NCBI GenBank assembly: GCA_051985675.1
Contig: JBPYFJ010000149.1
Coordinates: 1 to 64,000 of the forward strand
DNA length: 64,000 nt
Direction: 5' to 3'
Source: JAFAXD01 sp051985675
GTDB taxonomy: Bacteria > Pseudomonadota > Alphaproteobacteria > Rhizobiales > Xanthobacteraceae
Below the pieces are notes generated by a model, which made no database searches, was not told the DNA's origin, and saw only the letters and a list, made by a program, of their open reading frames with translations. Made by a program: the position numbers and the translations under genes. Every line of letters begins with the position of its first letter. Positions within the stretch are counted from its first letter, which is position 1. Below are positions 53,487-61,930 of the stretch, piece after piece.

Positions 53487-53609
53487 CGCCGTCGGCCGCC
53501 GAATGGCGGCTTGGGACATGACTTGCAGCATCGTTGGGTTATTGTGCGTTCGTGAGTGGCGCACCACCTAACAGTGCGGCCCCAGCGGCGCTGCAAATCA
53601 AGGCGATTC

Positions 53610-54371
53610 ATGCTCTCCCCCGAACCCGCCATCTCGGTTTCCAACCTGGTCAAGCAGTATCCGGGCGGCACCGCGGTTGCCGGGATCACGTTTGCAATCG
53701 AACGCGGCTCGATCATCGGGCTCCTCGGCGGCAATGGCGCCGGCAAGACCACGACCATTGCGATGATCATGGGGCTTGTTGCCCCGACGTCGGGGGCCGT
53801 GCGCATCCTCGGCCACGATATGCCGCGCGAGCGTTACCAAATTCTGCACCGCATGAATTTCGAAAGCCCTTACGTGGAGATGCCGCACCGGCTCACCGTC
53901 CGGCAAAATCTGACCGTGTTCGCGCGCCTCTATGGCGTTGTGGATCGCGACGCACGCATCGCGGCGCTCGCCGAGGAACTCGATCTGACGGAGCTGCTCG
54001 ATCGGCCGACCGGCAAGCTTTCCGCCGGCCAGAAGACCCGCGTGTCGCTTGCCAAGGCGTTGATCAACGCGCCGGAGGTGCTGTTGCTGGACGAGCCCAC
54101 CGCCTCGCTCGATCCCGACACGGCCGACTGGGTGCGCACGCATCTCGAGCACTACACCGCGGAGCGGCACGCCACCATGCTGCTTGCGTCCCACAACATG
54201 AACGAGGTCGAGCGGCTCTGCGACCGCGTCATCATGCTGAAGCGCGGCGTGATCGTGGACGACGACACGCCGGCGCGGCTGCTGGCGCGCTACGGGCGCA
54301 ACAACCTTGAGGAAGTTTTTCTGGATGTTGCGCGCGGCCGCGGCGAGGCGGCGCGGGAGGCGGTGCGTTGA
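53610..54371 (+). CDS. ABC exporter ATP-binding protein
   Basis: 253-residue ATPase. Walker A GGNGAGKTT near residue 40, Q-loop region MNFESPYVEMPHRLTVRQNL, signature LSAGQKTRVSLAKAL, Walker B LLLLDEPTASLDPDT and the H-loop LASHNMNEVERL. The pattern is of the DrrA/NodI/CcmA ABC-2 exporter group. ATG 53610 (MLSPEPAISVSNLVKQYPGG); the stop overlaps the next gene by four bases (TTGA). Confidence 0.92.
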   Translation: MLSPEPAISVSNLVKQYPGGTAVAGITFAIERGSIIGLLGGNGAGKTTTIAMIMGLVAPTSGAVRILGHDMPRERYQILHRMNFESPYVEMPHRLTVRQNLTVFARLYGVVDRDARIAALAEELDLTELLDRPTGKLSAGQKTRVSLAKALINAPEVLLLDEPTASLDPDTADWVRTHLEHYTAERHATMLLASHNMNEVERLCDRVIMLKRGVIVDDDTPARLLARYGRNNLEEVFLDVARGRGEAAREAVR

Positions 54372-55225
54372 CAACCGCCCGTATTCCGGCGGCAAACGAG
54401 CGGTCCGCACATATCGGGCACGATCCGTCCGCATTCTCGTTCGAGCGCGTGGGCGCCATGGTGGCGCGCTACTGGTACTTGCTGCGCTCGTCCTGGCCGC
54501 GCGTGTTCGACCTGATCTACTGGCCGACCGTACAGATGTTCATGTGGGGATTCCTGCAGACCTACATCGGTCAGTTCGGAGGGCTGCCCGCGCGCGCCGG
54601 ACAGACGTTCATTGGCGCGGTCATGCTGTGGGACATTTTGTTCCGCGGCCAGCTCGGGTTCTCGATCTCGTTTTTGGAGGAAATGTATTCGCGCAACCTC
54701 GCCAACCTGATGATCTCGCCGCTCAAGCCTCCGGAGTTTATCAGCGCGCTGATGATCATGAGCATCATCCGGCTGTCGATCGGCATGGTGCCGGTCAGCC
54801 TGCTGGCGATCGTGTTCTTCGGATTCAATCTGTGGGGGCTCGGTCTCGCGCTCGCGGCATTCTTTCTCAACCTGATCCTGACCAGCTGGGCGCTCGGCAT
54901 TTTCATTGCCGGGCTCCTGCTGCGTCATGGTCTCGGGGCCGAGAACATGGCCTGGACGCTCATGTTCATCTTCCTGCCGCTGACCTGCGTGTACTACCCC
55001 GTGTCGGTGTTGCCGCCGTGGCTTGCGGTGATCTCGTGGATGCTGCCGCCGACCTATGTGTTCGAGGGCATGCGCGCCCTGCTCACCGCGCATGTATTTC
55101 GGGCCGACCTGATGGCGCAGGCGTTCGCTATTAATATCACTTTGATTGTGCTCGCGATTTTTTCCTTCCTGGCGTTCCTGCGGGCGGCGCGACGACATGG
55201 CTCGCTGCTCCAAGGCAGCGAATAA
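54368..55225 (+). CDS. ABC-2 type permease
   Basis: 285-residue membrane subunit of the ABC-2 family, six hydrophobic segments. Signature stretches: LIYWPTVQMFMWGFLQTYIG, FIGAVMLWDILFRGQLGFSISFLEEMYSRNLANLMISPLKPPEFISALM and the C-terminal VSVLPPWLAVISWMLPPTYVFEGMRALL. TTG start at 54368 overlaps the ATPase stop. Together they form a two-gene exporter for an unknown lipid, polysaccharide or drug. Confidence 0.9.
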   Translation: MTTARIPAANERSAHIGHDPSAFSFERVGAMVARYWYLLRSSWPRVFDLIYWPTVQMFMWGFLQTYIGQFGGLPARAGQTFIGAVMLWDILFRGQLGFSISFLEEMYSRNLANLMISPLKPPEFISALMIMSIIRLSIGMVPVSLLAIVFFGFNLWGLGLALAAFFLNLILTSWALGIFIAGLLLRHGLGAENMAWTLMFIFLPLTCVYYPVSVLPPWLAVISWMLPPTYVFEGMRALLTAHVFRADLMAQAFAINITLIVLAIFSFLAFLRAARRHGSLLQGSE

Positions 55226-55362
55226 GCGTTGCCCTACGTATATTTAACGCAGTTGACGGAGACTTTCTCAGGCTGTGCACGTCCCGGTGGTGTCATGTTG
55301 ACTGTGTGACACAATGACGACAGGATGCTGCAATGCAATAAGAACCATGACCGGGGACTGAA

Positions 55363-56748
55363 ATGGCAATCGGGGAATTCGGAAAAGCTCCAGGCGCTAT
55401 CGCAGGCGGCGCATTGCCGTTATCGGCGCCGATGTACTGGTTCTACGAGATGAGCCAGGCCGCGGTAATTCCGTCACGGGCCCTCGCCGATGCCACCCGG
55501 CTCATGTTCAAAAATCCGGTGAACCCGTGGTCACACACCACGCTCGGCAAGTCGCTCGCCGCCGGTGCCGAACTGTTCGAGCGCTCCACCCGCCGCTACG
55601 GGCGGCCCGAATGGGGGATCACGTCGACGATCGTCGGTGGTGAGCGCGTGCCGGTTCACATCACGCCGGTCTGGCAGCGGCCGTTCTGCCGCCTCCTGCA
55701 TTTCGAGCGCGCGCTCGAGCACGTGCCGCATCGCCCCCAGCCGCGCGTATTGATCGTCGCGCCCATGTCGGGCCACTACCCGACGCTGCTTCGCGGGACG
55801 GTCGAGGCGTTCCTTCCCAATCACGACGTCTACATCACCGAATGGGCCGATGCCCGCACGGTGCCGATAAACGAGGGTCCATTCGATCTCGATGACTACA
55901 TCGACTACCTGGTGTCGATCCTGCACGCGCTTGGCGGCAACACCCACGTGATCGCCGTCTGTCAGCCCTCCGTTCCCGTGATGGCCGCGGTCTCGCTGAT
56001 GGAAGCGGCCGATGATCCCTACGTGCCGAACTCCATGGTGCTGATGGGCGGCCCAATCGATACCCGCATCAACCCGACCGGCGTCAACGCGCTGGCGGAG
56101 GAGCGCGGGATCGAATGGTTCCGGCGCAACGTCATTACCAAGGTGCCGTTCCCGCATCCCGGCATGATGCGCGATGTCTACCCGGGCTTCCTGCAGTTGC
56201 ATGGCTTCATGAGCATGAACCTCGACCGCCACATCGAGGCCCATCGCAACCTGTTCATGCATCTCGTCAAAGGTGACGGCGATTCGGCCCAGAAGCATCG
56301 CGAGTTTTATGACGAATACCTGGCGGTGATGGATCTCGCGGCCGAGTTCTATCTGCAAACGGTCGACACGGTGTTTGTGCGTCACGCCCTGCCGAAGGGC
56401 CAGATGACCCATCGCGGGCGCCAGGTCGATCCGGCCGCGATCCGGCGCGTGGCGCTCCTGACCATCGAGGGCGAGCACGATGATATTTCGGGCGTCGGCC
56501 AGACCGAGGCTGCGCACCGCCTGTGCGTCAACATTCCGCCCGAGCGCAAGGCGCATTGGCTGCAGCCGGCAGTCGGACACTATGGCGTGTTTAACGGCTC
56601 GCGCTTCCGCGCCGAGATCGCGCCGCGCATTGCGGATTTCATGTTGTCCAACAACGAGGCCGTTGAAGCCGGTGCGCGCCAACGCAAGGCTGATCCCAAG
56701 CCGAGCAACCTGGTCGAACTAAAGACCGTACGGTCGCGCGGAGTTTAA
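55363..56748 (+). CDS. phaZ: Intracellular polyhydroxyalkanoate depolymerase
   Basis: 461-residue PHB depolymerase of the alpha/beta fold, matching the PhaZ family: MYWFYEMSQAAVIPSRALADATRLMFKNPVNPWSHTTLGKSLAAGAELFER at the start, then RPFCRLLHFER and VLIVAPMSGHYPTLLRGTVEAFLPNHDVYITEWADARTVP. The nucleophile is probably the Cys in HVIAVCQPSVPVMAAV. The acid and His lie in TIEGEHDDISG and PAVGHYGVFNGSRF. It mobilises stored PHB in carbon starvation. The 137-base leader has a GTGTCA/TGACAC inverted repeat (55290-55312). Confidence 0.95.
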   Translation: MAIGEFGKAPGAIAGGALPLSAPMYWFYEMSQAAVIPSRALADATRLMFKNPVNPWSHTTLGKSLAAGAELFERSTRRYGRPEWGITSTIVGGERVPVHITPVWQRPFCRLLHFERALEHVPHRPQPRVLIVAPMSGHYPTLLRGTVEAFLPNHDVYITEWADARTVPINEGPFDLDDYIDYLVSILHALGGNTHVIAVCQPSVPVMAAVSLMEAADDPYVPNSMVLMGGPIDTRINPTGVNALAEERGIEWFRRNVITKVPFPHPGMMRDVYPGFLQLHGFMSMNLDRHIEAHRNLFMHLVKGDGDSAQKHREFYDEYLAVMDLAAEFYLQTVDTVFVRHALPKGQMTHRGRQVDPAAIRRVALLTIEGEHDDISGVGQTEAAHRLCVNIPPERKAHWLQPAVGHYGVFNGSRFRAEIAPRIADFMLSNNEAVEAGARQRKADPKPSNLVELKTVRSRGV

Positions 56749-56865
56749 CGCGCGCCCTCTTGCACCTTCTGGCTCGGACGTAATACTGGCGGGCGAATCA
56801 CCTGTCTGAGTCGCAACCATTTTCTGCCGCGTTCCGCGATCGGGCGGAATGCGTCCACGCCGCCC

Positions 56866-57612
56866 ATGTCGTCCGCGCTCTTTCGCCGCCCGCCCGACCC
56901 CGTCACCATTGAGGTAGCGTTCGACCGCGCCACCTATCAGGTGCGGCTGCGCCGTAACCGCAGCGCCCGCCGCTACACCTTGCGCATCCAGGCTGCGACC
57001 CGCGAGGTCCTGCTCACGATGCCGCTACGCGGTTCGCTCGCCGACGCCAAGGCATTCGCCCAGAAGAACGGCGGGTGGATCGCGACCCGTCTTGGCCGGT
57101 TGCCGGGGCCGGCGCCGTTCATTGATGGTGCGATCGTGCCGCTGCGCGGTCGGCCGCACCGGGTCGTGCACCGGCCTGGCGCGCGCGGGACGGTGTGGGT
57201 CGAGACTATCGACGAAGAAGCGCTGCTGTGTGTGGCCGGCGGGCTGCCACATGTCTCACGCCGTATCGCCGACTACCTCAAGCGCGAGGCCAAGCGCGAT
57301 CTTGATGCGGCAAGCCGTCGCTATGCCGGCGCGCTCGGCGCTGCGGTCGCGCGCGTAAGTGTTCGCGACACCTCGAGCCGTTGGGGGTCCTGCTCGGCGA
57401 CAGGCGCGCTGTCGTTCTCATGGCGACTGATTCTGGCACCGCCACACGTGCTCGATTATCTCGCGGCTCACGAGGCGGCGCATCTCGTCGAGCTCAGCCA
57501 TGCGCCGCGCTTCTGGCGCATCGTGCGCGGAATTTGTCCGGAGATGGACCGCGCCAAGGCGTGGCTCGACGCTCACGGTGCCGATCTGCACCGATACGGC
57601 CTGCAGAGATAG
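56866..57612 (+). CDS. YgjP-like metallopeptidase (M48/SprT-like, DUF45)
   Basis: 248-residue protein of the YgjP/DUF45 family. Early strand region VAFDRATYQVRLRRNRSARRYTLRIQAATREVLLTMP, then VRVSVRDTSSRWGSCSATGALSFSWRLILAPPHVLDYLAAHEAAHLVELSHAPRFW containing the zinc motif HEAAH and a downstream histidine. It ends AWLDAHGADLHRYGLQR. Families of this kind are predicted zinc-dependent hydrolases of unknown substrate. ATG 56866 is clear. Confidence 0.9.
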   Translation: MSSALFRRPPDPVTIEVAFDRATYQVRLRRNRSARRYTLRIQAATREVLLTMPLRGSLADAKAFAQKNGGWIATRLGRLPGPAPFIDGAIVPLRGRPHRVVHRPGARGTVWVETIDEEALLCVAGGLPHVSRRIADYLKREAKRDLDAASRRYAGALGAAVARVSVRDTSSRWGSCSATGALSFSWRLILAPPHVLDYLAAHEAAHLVELSHAPRFWRIVRGICPEMDRAKAWLDAHGADLHRYGLQR

Positions 57613-57630
57613 CTCCAATGCTCTCGCGGC

Positions 57631-57720
57631 GTCATCGCCGGGCTTGACCCGGCGATCCCGATCGGCGACGCAAGGCCGCGCCATCCCAAGCGAGATGGCC
57701 GGGACGAGCCCGGCCATGAC
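57631..57720. repeat. Dispersed intergenic repeat with two palindromes
   Basis: Two hairpins: ATCGCCGGG/CCCGGCGAT (57634-57656, loop CTTGA) and ATGGCCGGG/CCCGGCCAT (57695-57717, loop ACGAG). Arrangement and wording (GACCCGGCGATC; GACGAGCCCGGCCATGAC) are those of the common dispersed repeats of Bradyrhizobium-like genomes. It fills the gap between the YgjP-like gene and the Bcr/CflA transporter. Confidence 0.75.
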
Positions 57721-57776
57721 GGAAACCATAACGATCCGATATCCCGATCCTCCCGTCATCATCGACAACCCACCCG

Positions 57777-58961
57777 ATGCTTCGCCCCGATACGCTCGCG
57801 CTCACGGCGCTGCTCGCGTTCCTGACGAGCTTCGGTCCCCTTTCGGTTGACCTCTACCTGCCGTCGATGCCGGCGATCGCGGCCGCCCTGGCGGCGCCGC
57901 CCGCGCACGTCCAGCTCACGATTTCGCTCTATCTGGTCGGCTTTGCGATCGGTCAGGTCGTGCACGGGCCGATCTCGGACCGCATTGGCCGCAAGCCGAT
58001 CATTGTGTTGTCGTTTGTCCTCTATTGCGTGGCGACCCTGATCTGCCTCGTCTCGACCTCGATCACCGTGCTCGTGGCCGGGCGCTTCCTGCAGGCGCTC
58101 GGCGTTTCCGGATCAATCGTGGCAGTGCGTGCGGTGGTGCGCGACCTCTACGAGGGCGTGCGCGCTGGCCGCCAGCTCTCGTCCATGGGCGTCCTGATGG
58201 GATTTGCTCCGATCGTTGCTCCATTGACCGGCGGGGTGTTGCAGACGGCATTCGGGTGGCGCGCGGGTTTTGTGTTCTTGATCGCGGTGGGTGCGCTGGC
58301 GGGCTACCTCGCTTGGCGTTTTCTCCCCGAGACCCATCACGTGCGCAGCGCGCCATCACTCGCCGGGCTGCTGAGCAACTATCGACGGGTCGCAAGCCAC
58401 CGGGTCTTTCTCGCCAATCTTCTGGTCGGCGCCGTCGCCTATGGCGGCTTGTTTGCGTGGATTGCGGGCTCTCCGTTCGTGCTGCAGTTCATCTTCGGGT
58501 TCTCGCCGCTGGCCTACGCGATCGCCTACGCGGCTTCATGTCTGGGGTTTGTAGCAGGCTCAACGCTCGCAACGCGCCTGGTCATGCGTCTTGGGCTCGA
58601 CCGCACCGCGGGGCTGGGGGCAGGGTCGTGCGCGATCGCCGCGGCCGGCATGCTGCTCGGCGCGACCGGCGTATTTTCAGAAGCGCTGTTGATCACGGCC
58701 GCGGCGTTTTATCTGCTCGGGCTCGGCCTGATGCAGTCGCAGTTGGTGGCCGCCGCGCTCACGCCGTTTCCCGATGATGCCGGAACCGCGTCGGCACTGA
58801 TCGGCTTTGTGCAGCAATGCGCCGGCGCGATCGTCGGCAGCGCGGTCGGGGCGCTGGTCGGCACCAGCATCTGGCCGATGGCGCTCGGCATCGCGATCAC
58901 CGGCGGCGGCGCGCTCGCGTTGTGGGTACTGACCCGCCGGGTCCGAACCGGGAAGGGCTAG
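57777..58961 (+). CDS. Bcr/CflA family multidrug efflux MFS transporter
   Basis: 394-residue, 12-segment MFS antiporter. It begins MLRPDTLALTALLAFLTSFGPLSVDLYLPSMPAIAAAL and carries the Bcr/CflA motifs QVVHGPISDRIGRKPIIV and GVSGSIVAVRAVVRDLYEG. PIVAPLTGGVLQTAFGWRAGFVFL is the segment 5 signature. Exports drugs such as bicyclomycin or chloramphenicol in relatives, or sometimes peptides or amino acids. Start ATG 57777. Confidence 0.92.
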   Translation: MLRPDTLALTALLAFLTSFGPLSVDLYLPSMPAIAAALAAPPAHVQLTISLYLVGFAIGQVVHGPISDRIGRKPIIVLSFVLYCVATLICLVSTSITVLVAGRFLQALGVSGSIVAVRAVVRDLYEGVRAGRQLSSMGVLMGFAPIVAPLTGGVLQTAFGWRAGFVFLIAVGALAGYLAWRFLPETHHVRSAPSLAGLLSNYRRVASHRVFLANLLVGAVAYGGLFAWIAGSPFVLQFIFGFSPLAYAIAYAASCLGFVAGSTLATRLVMRLGLDRTAGLGAGSCAIAAAGMLLGATGVFSEALLITAAAFYLLGLGLMQSQLVAAALTPFPDDAGTASALIGFVQQCAGAIVGSAVGALVGTSIWPMALGIAITGGGALALWVLTRRVRTGKG

Positions 58962-58968
58962 CTCTCGT

Positions 58969-59114
58969 ATCCCGGACGAGCGCCGCGGAGCGGCGCGATG
59001 ATCCGGGATCCAGGAGCAACTTCGCGGAGCGTCGATATTGAGCGCTTCGCGGCAATTTTCGCGCTGGACCCCGGATTACGCGGTGGCGCTTCGCGCCCCG
59101 CGGTCCGGGGTACC
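58969..59114. repeat. Dispersed intergenic repeat pair between convergent genes
   Basis: First palindrome TCCCGGACGAG...TGATCCGGGATCC with inner CGCCGC/GCGGCG (58969-59010). The second, GGACCCCGGATTACGCGG...TCCGGGGTACC, covers 59066-59114. Between convergent Bcr and pbp1A; it may serve as a two-way transcription end. Confidence 0.7.
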
Positions 59115-61289
59115 CTAGTGCCGGCTGAAGAATTGGTCGATCAGCCACCCGTCAAGTCCGCGGCGTTGGTTCGCCTGCGCGCGCGGGTCAATGCTGGCCG
59201 CAGGGCGCGGGACGGCTCCCGACATTGCACCCGCGCCTTCGCCGTCGAAGCCATTCAGGCCCGGCAAGCCGAAGAACCCGCCGGAGGAGCCGACGCCAGG
59301 CAGCATCACGACAGGAACGCGGGCATGCGCAACCTTCATGAACCGGCTCCAGATATCGACCGGCAAGCTGCCACCGGTCAGTTTCTTGGTCGGCGAGGAA
59401 TCGTCGTTGCCGAGCCAGACGCCGGTCACCATGTGGCCGGTAAATCCGACGAACCAGGCGTCGCGGAAATCCTGCGACGTTCCGGTCTTGCCGGCCGCAA
59501 GCCAGCCCGGCAGGTCGGCGCGCCGGGCGGTGCCGCTTGCGATCGTTTCCCGCATCATCGAATCCATCATCGCGACGTAAGTGGGATCGATGACACGGCC
59601 GAGCTGCCGATCCTTGCGCACGTAGAGTGCACGGTTGCCGGCGCGCACGCGCTCCACGACGTGTGGCGTGATCGCGAATCCGCCGTTTGCAAACGGCGCG
59701 TAAGCCGCGACCAGCTCGAGCGGCGATACCTCGGATGTTCCGAGCGCGATCGACGCATTGGGCTCGAGCTTGGAGGCGATGCCGAGCCGGTAGGCGGTCT
59801 TGGTGACGGCGGCGGGACCGACCTCGAGCGTCAACCGGACCGAGACCGTATTGAGCGAGTTTGCAAGCGCCTGCCGCAGCGTTACCGGGCCGAAGTATTC
59901 GTGCTTGTAGTTCTCGGGCTTCCAGCCCTTGAGCGCAATCGGTTTGTCCTCACGCAGCGTATCGGGCGTCAGCCCGTGCTCGAGCGCAGTCAGATAGACG
60001 AACGGCTTGAACGCCGAGCCCGGCTGACGCTTGGCTGACACTGCACGGTCGAACTGGCTTTCGTTGTAATTCTTGCCGCCGACCAACGCGCGTACGGCGC
60101 CGTCGGGGCTGAGCGCAACCAGCGCGCCCTGCTCGACGCCGAACTTGTCGCCTCTGGCGGCGAGTTCCTCAACCAGCGCCTTTTCTGCCGCCGCCTGCAG
60201 CACCGGATCAATGGAGGTCTCGACTACGATGTCGTCATCCGGGTGGCCGATCAGATCGTCGAGGGCGTCGAGCACAAAATCGGCCACGTAATTCGCCGAG
60301 CCGCCGGCGCTTTGCTTGACGACGCCGGGTGGCTGCGCCGCCGCGAGCTTCACCGCGTCGTCCTTGATGAGCCCTGCCTCCGCCATGGCGGCGAGCACGG
60401 TCTGAGCGCGCCGCTGGGCGGCGTCGAAGTTGCGGTTCGGCGCCAGCCGCGACGGTGATTTGACCAGACCGGCGAGCATTGCGGCTTCCGCGAGGGTCGC
60501 CCGGCGCGCGGACTTGCCGTAGTAGCGCTGTGATGCGGCCTCCACTCCGTAAGCGCCGGCGCCAAAATAGACCCGGTTGAGATAGAGCTCGAGGATCTGA
60601 TCCTTGCTGAACTTGTGCTCGAGCCACAGCGCAAGCACCACTTCCTGCAGCTTGCGCGAGAACGTGCGCTCATGGGTCAGGAACAGGTTCTTGGCGAGTT
60701 GCTGGGTCAGGGTTGAGCCGCCCTGCGAGACCCCGCGATGCAAAACGTTGGCCACGGTCGCGCGCAGGAGGCCAAGCGGATCGACGCCGTGATGCTGGTA
60801 GAACCGCCGGTCCTCGATCGCAATGAAGGCTTTCGGCAAATAGAGTGGCATCTCCTTGAGCGTAACCGTCGAGCTGTTGCCTTCCCCACGGATTGCCAGT
60901 GGCTTCTGATCGAGCCCGAGAATTTGGATCGATGGTGGACGCTTGGGGATATCAAGCGACTGCAGCGGCGGCAGATGCATGCCGACCCAGACCAGCGTGC
61001 CAACGCCCGCGATCAAGAGCCAGAGCGTGAAGACGAAGCTCCAATAAAGCGCACGCCGCCAAGTAAAGCGCGCGCGGCTGCCGCGTTTGCGCTTGGCGGT
61101 TTCCCGCTTTTCAGTCTTGGCTTTGCCGCGTTTGGGCGTCCATTCGGGGTCTGAGGTCCGCGCGGCCGGCGTCGGCGGCCGTGCCGCGCGATCTTTTGCA
61201 GGATCGATTGTGACGGCCGGCGCGACGTCGATGTCGAAGTCCGGCTCTTTGCGCGCCGAAGCGCCCCGCCGTGCCAACCCGTGCCCCAT
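59115..61289 (-). CDS. mrcA: Penicillin-binding protein 1A (bifunctional transglycosylase/transpeptidase)
   Basis: 724-residue class A PBP building peptidoglycan. The N-terminal cytoplasmic part is basic (KRGKAKTEKRETAKRKRGSRARFTWRR), followed by one transmembrane segment near residue 90. Glycosyltransferase GT51 motifs are AIEDRRFYQHHGVDP and QGGSTLTQQLAKNLFL. Transpeptidase motifs are SAFK (in RQPGSAFKPFVYLTALEHG), SLN and KTGT (AAGKTGTSQDFRDAWFVGFTG). ATG at 61289; a CtrA-like site lies about 53 bases upstream. The C-terminus ends ANQRRGLDGWLIDQFFSRH. Confidence 0.95.
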   Translation of the reverse strand: MGHGLARRGASARKEPDFDIDVAPAVTIDPAKDRAARPPTPAARTSDPEWTPKRGKAKTEKRETAKRKRGSRARFTWRRALYWSFVFTLWLLIAGVGTLVWVGMHLPPLQSLDIPKRPPSIQILGLDQKPLAIRGEGNSSTVTLKEMPLYLPKAFIAIEDRRFYQHHGVDPLGLLRATVANVLHRGVSQGGSTLTQQLAKNLFLTHERTFSRKLQEVVLALWLEHKFSKDQILELYLNRVYFGAGAYGVEAASQRYYGKSARRATLAEAAMLAGLVKSPSRLAPNRNFDAAQRRAQTVLAAMAEAGLIKDDAVKLAAAQPPGVVKQSAGGSANYVADFVLDALDDLIGHPDDDIVVETSIDPVLQAAAEKALVEELAARGDKFGVEQGALVALSPDGAVRALVGGKNYNESQFDRAVSAKRQPGSAFKPFVYLTALEHGLTPDTLREDKPIALKGWKPENYKHEYFGPVTLRQALANSLNTVSVRLTLEVGPAAVTKTAYRLGIASKLEPNASIALGTSEVSPLELVAAYAPFANGGFAITPHVVERVRAGNRALYVRKDRQLGRVIDPTYVAMMDSMMRETIASGTARRADLPGWLAAGKTGTSQDFRDAWFVGFTGHMVTGVWLGNDDSSPTKKLTGGSLPVDIWSRFMKVAHARVPVVMLPGVGSSGGFFGLPGLNGFDGEGAGAMSGAVPRPAASIDPRAQANQRRGLDGWLIDQFFSRH

Positions 61290-61341
61290 CTCGCCTGGCC
61301 AACCCGGTATCCGGGGCCGCCGCGAGCTTAGGGGTAGCGAT

Positions 61342-61356
61342 TTAAGGGGTGGTTAA
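61342..61356. promoter_or_regulatory. Candidate CtrA box (TTAA-N7-TTAA)
   Basis: TTAAGGGGTGGTTAA on the plus strand; read on the minus strand it begins TTAACCA. This fits the alphaproteobacterial CtrA consensus TTAA-N7-TTAA and lies between divergent mrcA and a lipoprotein gene. Confidence 0.5.
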
Positions 61357-61524
61357 GAGCGCGTTCATTTTTGGTATTCGATCAATGCCTTACGCTCTTG
61401 ACGCGCGGGTTGGACCGGGTTCTCCCGGCCCAGCATCCGGGCAGCCTTAGAATTCCCCCAAAGGTGAGTTCTTTGGCGCGTCAAAATTCGACGGGATGGC
61501 GGAAAAAACCTGAGTCTCAACCAC

Positions 61525-61899
61525 ATGCGCGTATGGGCGGCAGTTCTGTGTACCGGCCTCGCGGCTTGCACGGGGATCGGCGGAGCGGAGTTCGTGCCCG
61601 TTCAAAGAACGGCGGCCCCCGACCCATCGCTGCTCAATGCCGCCGCATTCGACGAGTTTCAGAAAACGAAGCTGCCCGGCAATCCGCAAGTATCGGCGCT
61701 GCGTGAAGCATCTGGGCCACAACCCGGCGACTGGGTCGTTTGTGTCAAAAGCGACGCACCCGATCAAACCGCAAGATATGCGATATTCTTCCGGAACAAT
61801 GAAGTGGTCTCGGCCCGGCGCGCGGTGATCATCGATAAGTGCGGCGGCGACGACTATCGTCAGGTGGAAAGCCCGCTTCCGCGTTGGCCGCAACATTGA
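61525..61899 (+). CDS. Predicted lipoprotein
   Basis: 124 residues. MRVWAAVLCTGLAACTGIGG has a clear lipobox LAAC with the lipidated C15. The mature part contains two further cysteines in VCVKSDAPDQTARYAIFFRNNEVVSARRAVIIDKCGGDDYRQV, likely a disulfide. No domain recognised; the pattern of small Hyphomicrobiales lipoproteins. It converges on glnD with 31 bases between stops. Confidence 0.8.
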   Translation: MRVWAAVLCTGLAACTGIGGAEFVPVQRTAAPDPSLLNAAAFDEFQKTKLPGNPQVSALREASGPQPGDWVVCVKSDAPDQTARYAIFFRNNEVVSARRAVIIDKCGGDDYRQVESPLPRWPQH

Positions 61900-61930
61900 T
61901 TGCTCGGCGCGGCAACCAGCGCGTCAGGTG

